From assembly GCA_009910795.1 (NCBI GenBank), contig VMEE01000060.1:1-5412 (forward strand): DNA of 5,412 nt. Direction: 5' to 3'. Shown here in pieces: positions 5,255 through 5,412 of this stretch. Positions within the stretch are counted from its first letter, which is position 1. Each line of letters opens with the position of its first letter. The notes beneath the pieces are model-generated. The model made no database searches. It was given only the letters and a program-made list of their open reading frames with translations, and was not told where the DNA came from. A program made the position numbers and the translations under genes. The DNA comes from Dehalobacter sp. CP. Lineage in GTDB: Bacteria; Bacillota_B; Desulfitobacteriia; Desulfitobacteriales; Syntrophobotulaceae.

Positions 5255-5412
5255 GTGAATAGACTATATCCTCCGCGCAACCCCATGATGATCGAGCGGG
5301 AAAGTATCCTCAAAAGCACTTTTCCACCAGAGCAACGGCGACAGATGGCGATTGCTCTCCATATCGAAATCAAAACCACTTCTGCAGGAATTGACCATTC
5401 TGGGAAGCGGAT
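5255..5412 (+). CDS. Possible small virion-assembly protein, 3' partial
   Basis: The frame is open from 5234 to the window end with no stop. Possible starts are GTG at 5255 and paired ATGs at 5285 and 5288, and none has a clear ribosome binding site. I list GTG because GTGA (5255-5258) would overlap the stop of the frame before it, like the ATGA overlaps earlier in the operon. The visible product has a helical stretch (PPEQRRQMAIALHIEIKTT) followed by AGIDHSGKR. The GxDxxGK pattern after a helix recalls small phage tail or head-tail proteins that continue with a PYS-Y motif, which here would lie beyond the window. First codon positions are about two-thirds purine from 5285 on, as expected of a real gene. 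The function is tentative. Confidence 0.45.
   Translation, partial: MNRLYPPRNPMMIERESILKSTFPPEQRRQMAIALHIEIKTTSAGIDHSGKR

Noticed and set aside
5234..5296. Nine-base inverted repeat CTCGATCAT / ATGATCGAG with a 45-base gap
   Set aside because: One such match in a stretch of about 330 bases is not far from chance, and it does not extend beyond nine bases or coincide with any other signal.
1..5412. tRNA or rRNA genes, CRISPR arrays, insertion-sequence ends, attachment sites
   Set aside because: No cloverleaf, no regularly spaced repeat-spacer pattern, no transposase frame with terminal inverted repeats and no integrase or tRNA fragment were seen.

Overview
The window looks like part of the replication and packaging region of an archaeal virus, provirus or related integrated element, with all convincing genes on the + strand. 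A methanogen-type host is my inference. It rests on a primase that fuses a PriS-like (archaeo-eukaryotic) catalytic region to a PriL-like iron-sulphur region, frequent AGG/AGA arginine and ATA isoleucine codons, GGAG/GAGG ribosome binding sites and roughly balanced base composition. No host marker gene is present, so the lineage is not proven.

Layout. From the left edge to 2767 runs a large primase-helicase gene, cut at its 5' end by the window. Its predicted order is PriS-like primase, PriL-C-like cysteine domain, D5_N region, SF3 helicase with Walker A at 1601-1624, winged-helix-like segment, repetitive linker and small C-terminal domain. Three tiny unrecognised genes follow (2764-2913, 2910-3098, 3095-3235), each entered through a 4-base ATGA overlap. 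Next comes a CxxC plus helix-turn-helix protein typical of small terminase-like genes (3238-3717). The large terminase follows as two genes: the ATPase half (3701-4459) and the RNase H-fold nuclease half (4462-5082, TTG start). After 5082 the coding picture is unclear for about 170 bases. A reading frame resembling a small virion-assembly protein then starts near 5255 or 5285 and leaves the window.

How the genes work together. The primase-helicase would start and unwind replication of the element. The helix-turn-helix protein would recognise the DNA to be packaged, and the two terminase proteins would drive and cut it during head filling. Overlaps and very short gaps from 2764 to 5082 point to one transcript with translational coupling. 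I see no convincing promoter or terminator inside it.

The points most worth a second look are: (1) a cluster of repeats and strong hairpins at 2377-2572 inside the primase-helicase linker, built on a 12-base motif that recurs in two reading frames; (2) the terminase split exactly between its two domains; (3) the 5083-5258 interval, where a + frame interrupted by a single TAG ends in a GTGA overlap with the next gene, while a start-less minus-strand frame also reads well; (4) the primase domain architecture. None of these establishes a new defence or mobile system. The window reads mainly as a divergent archaeal virus module.
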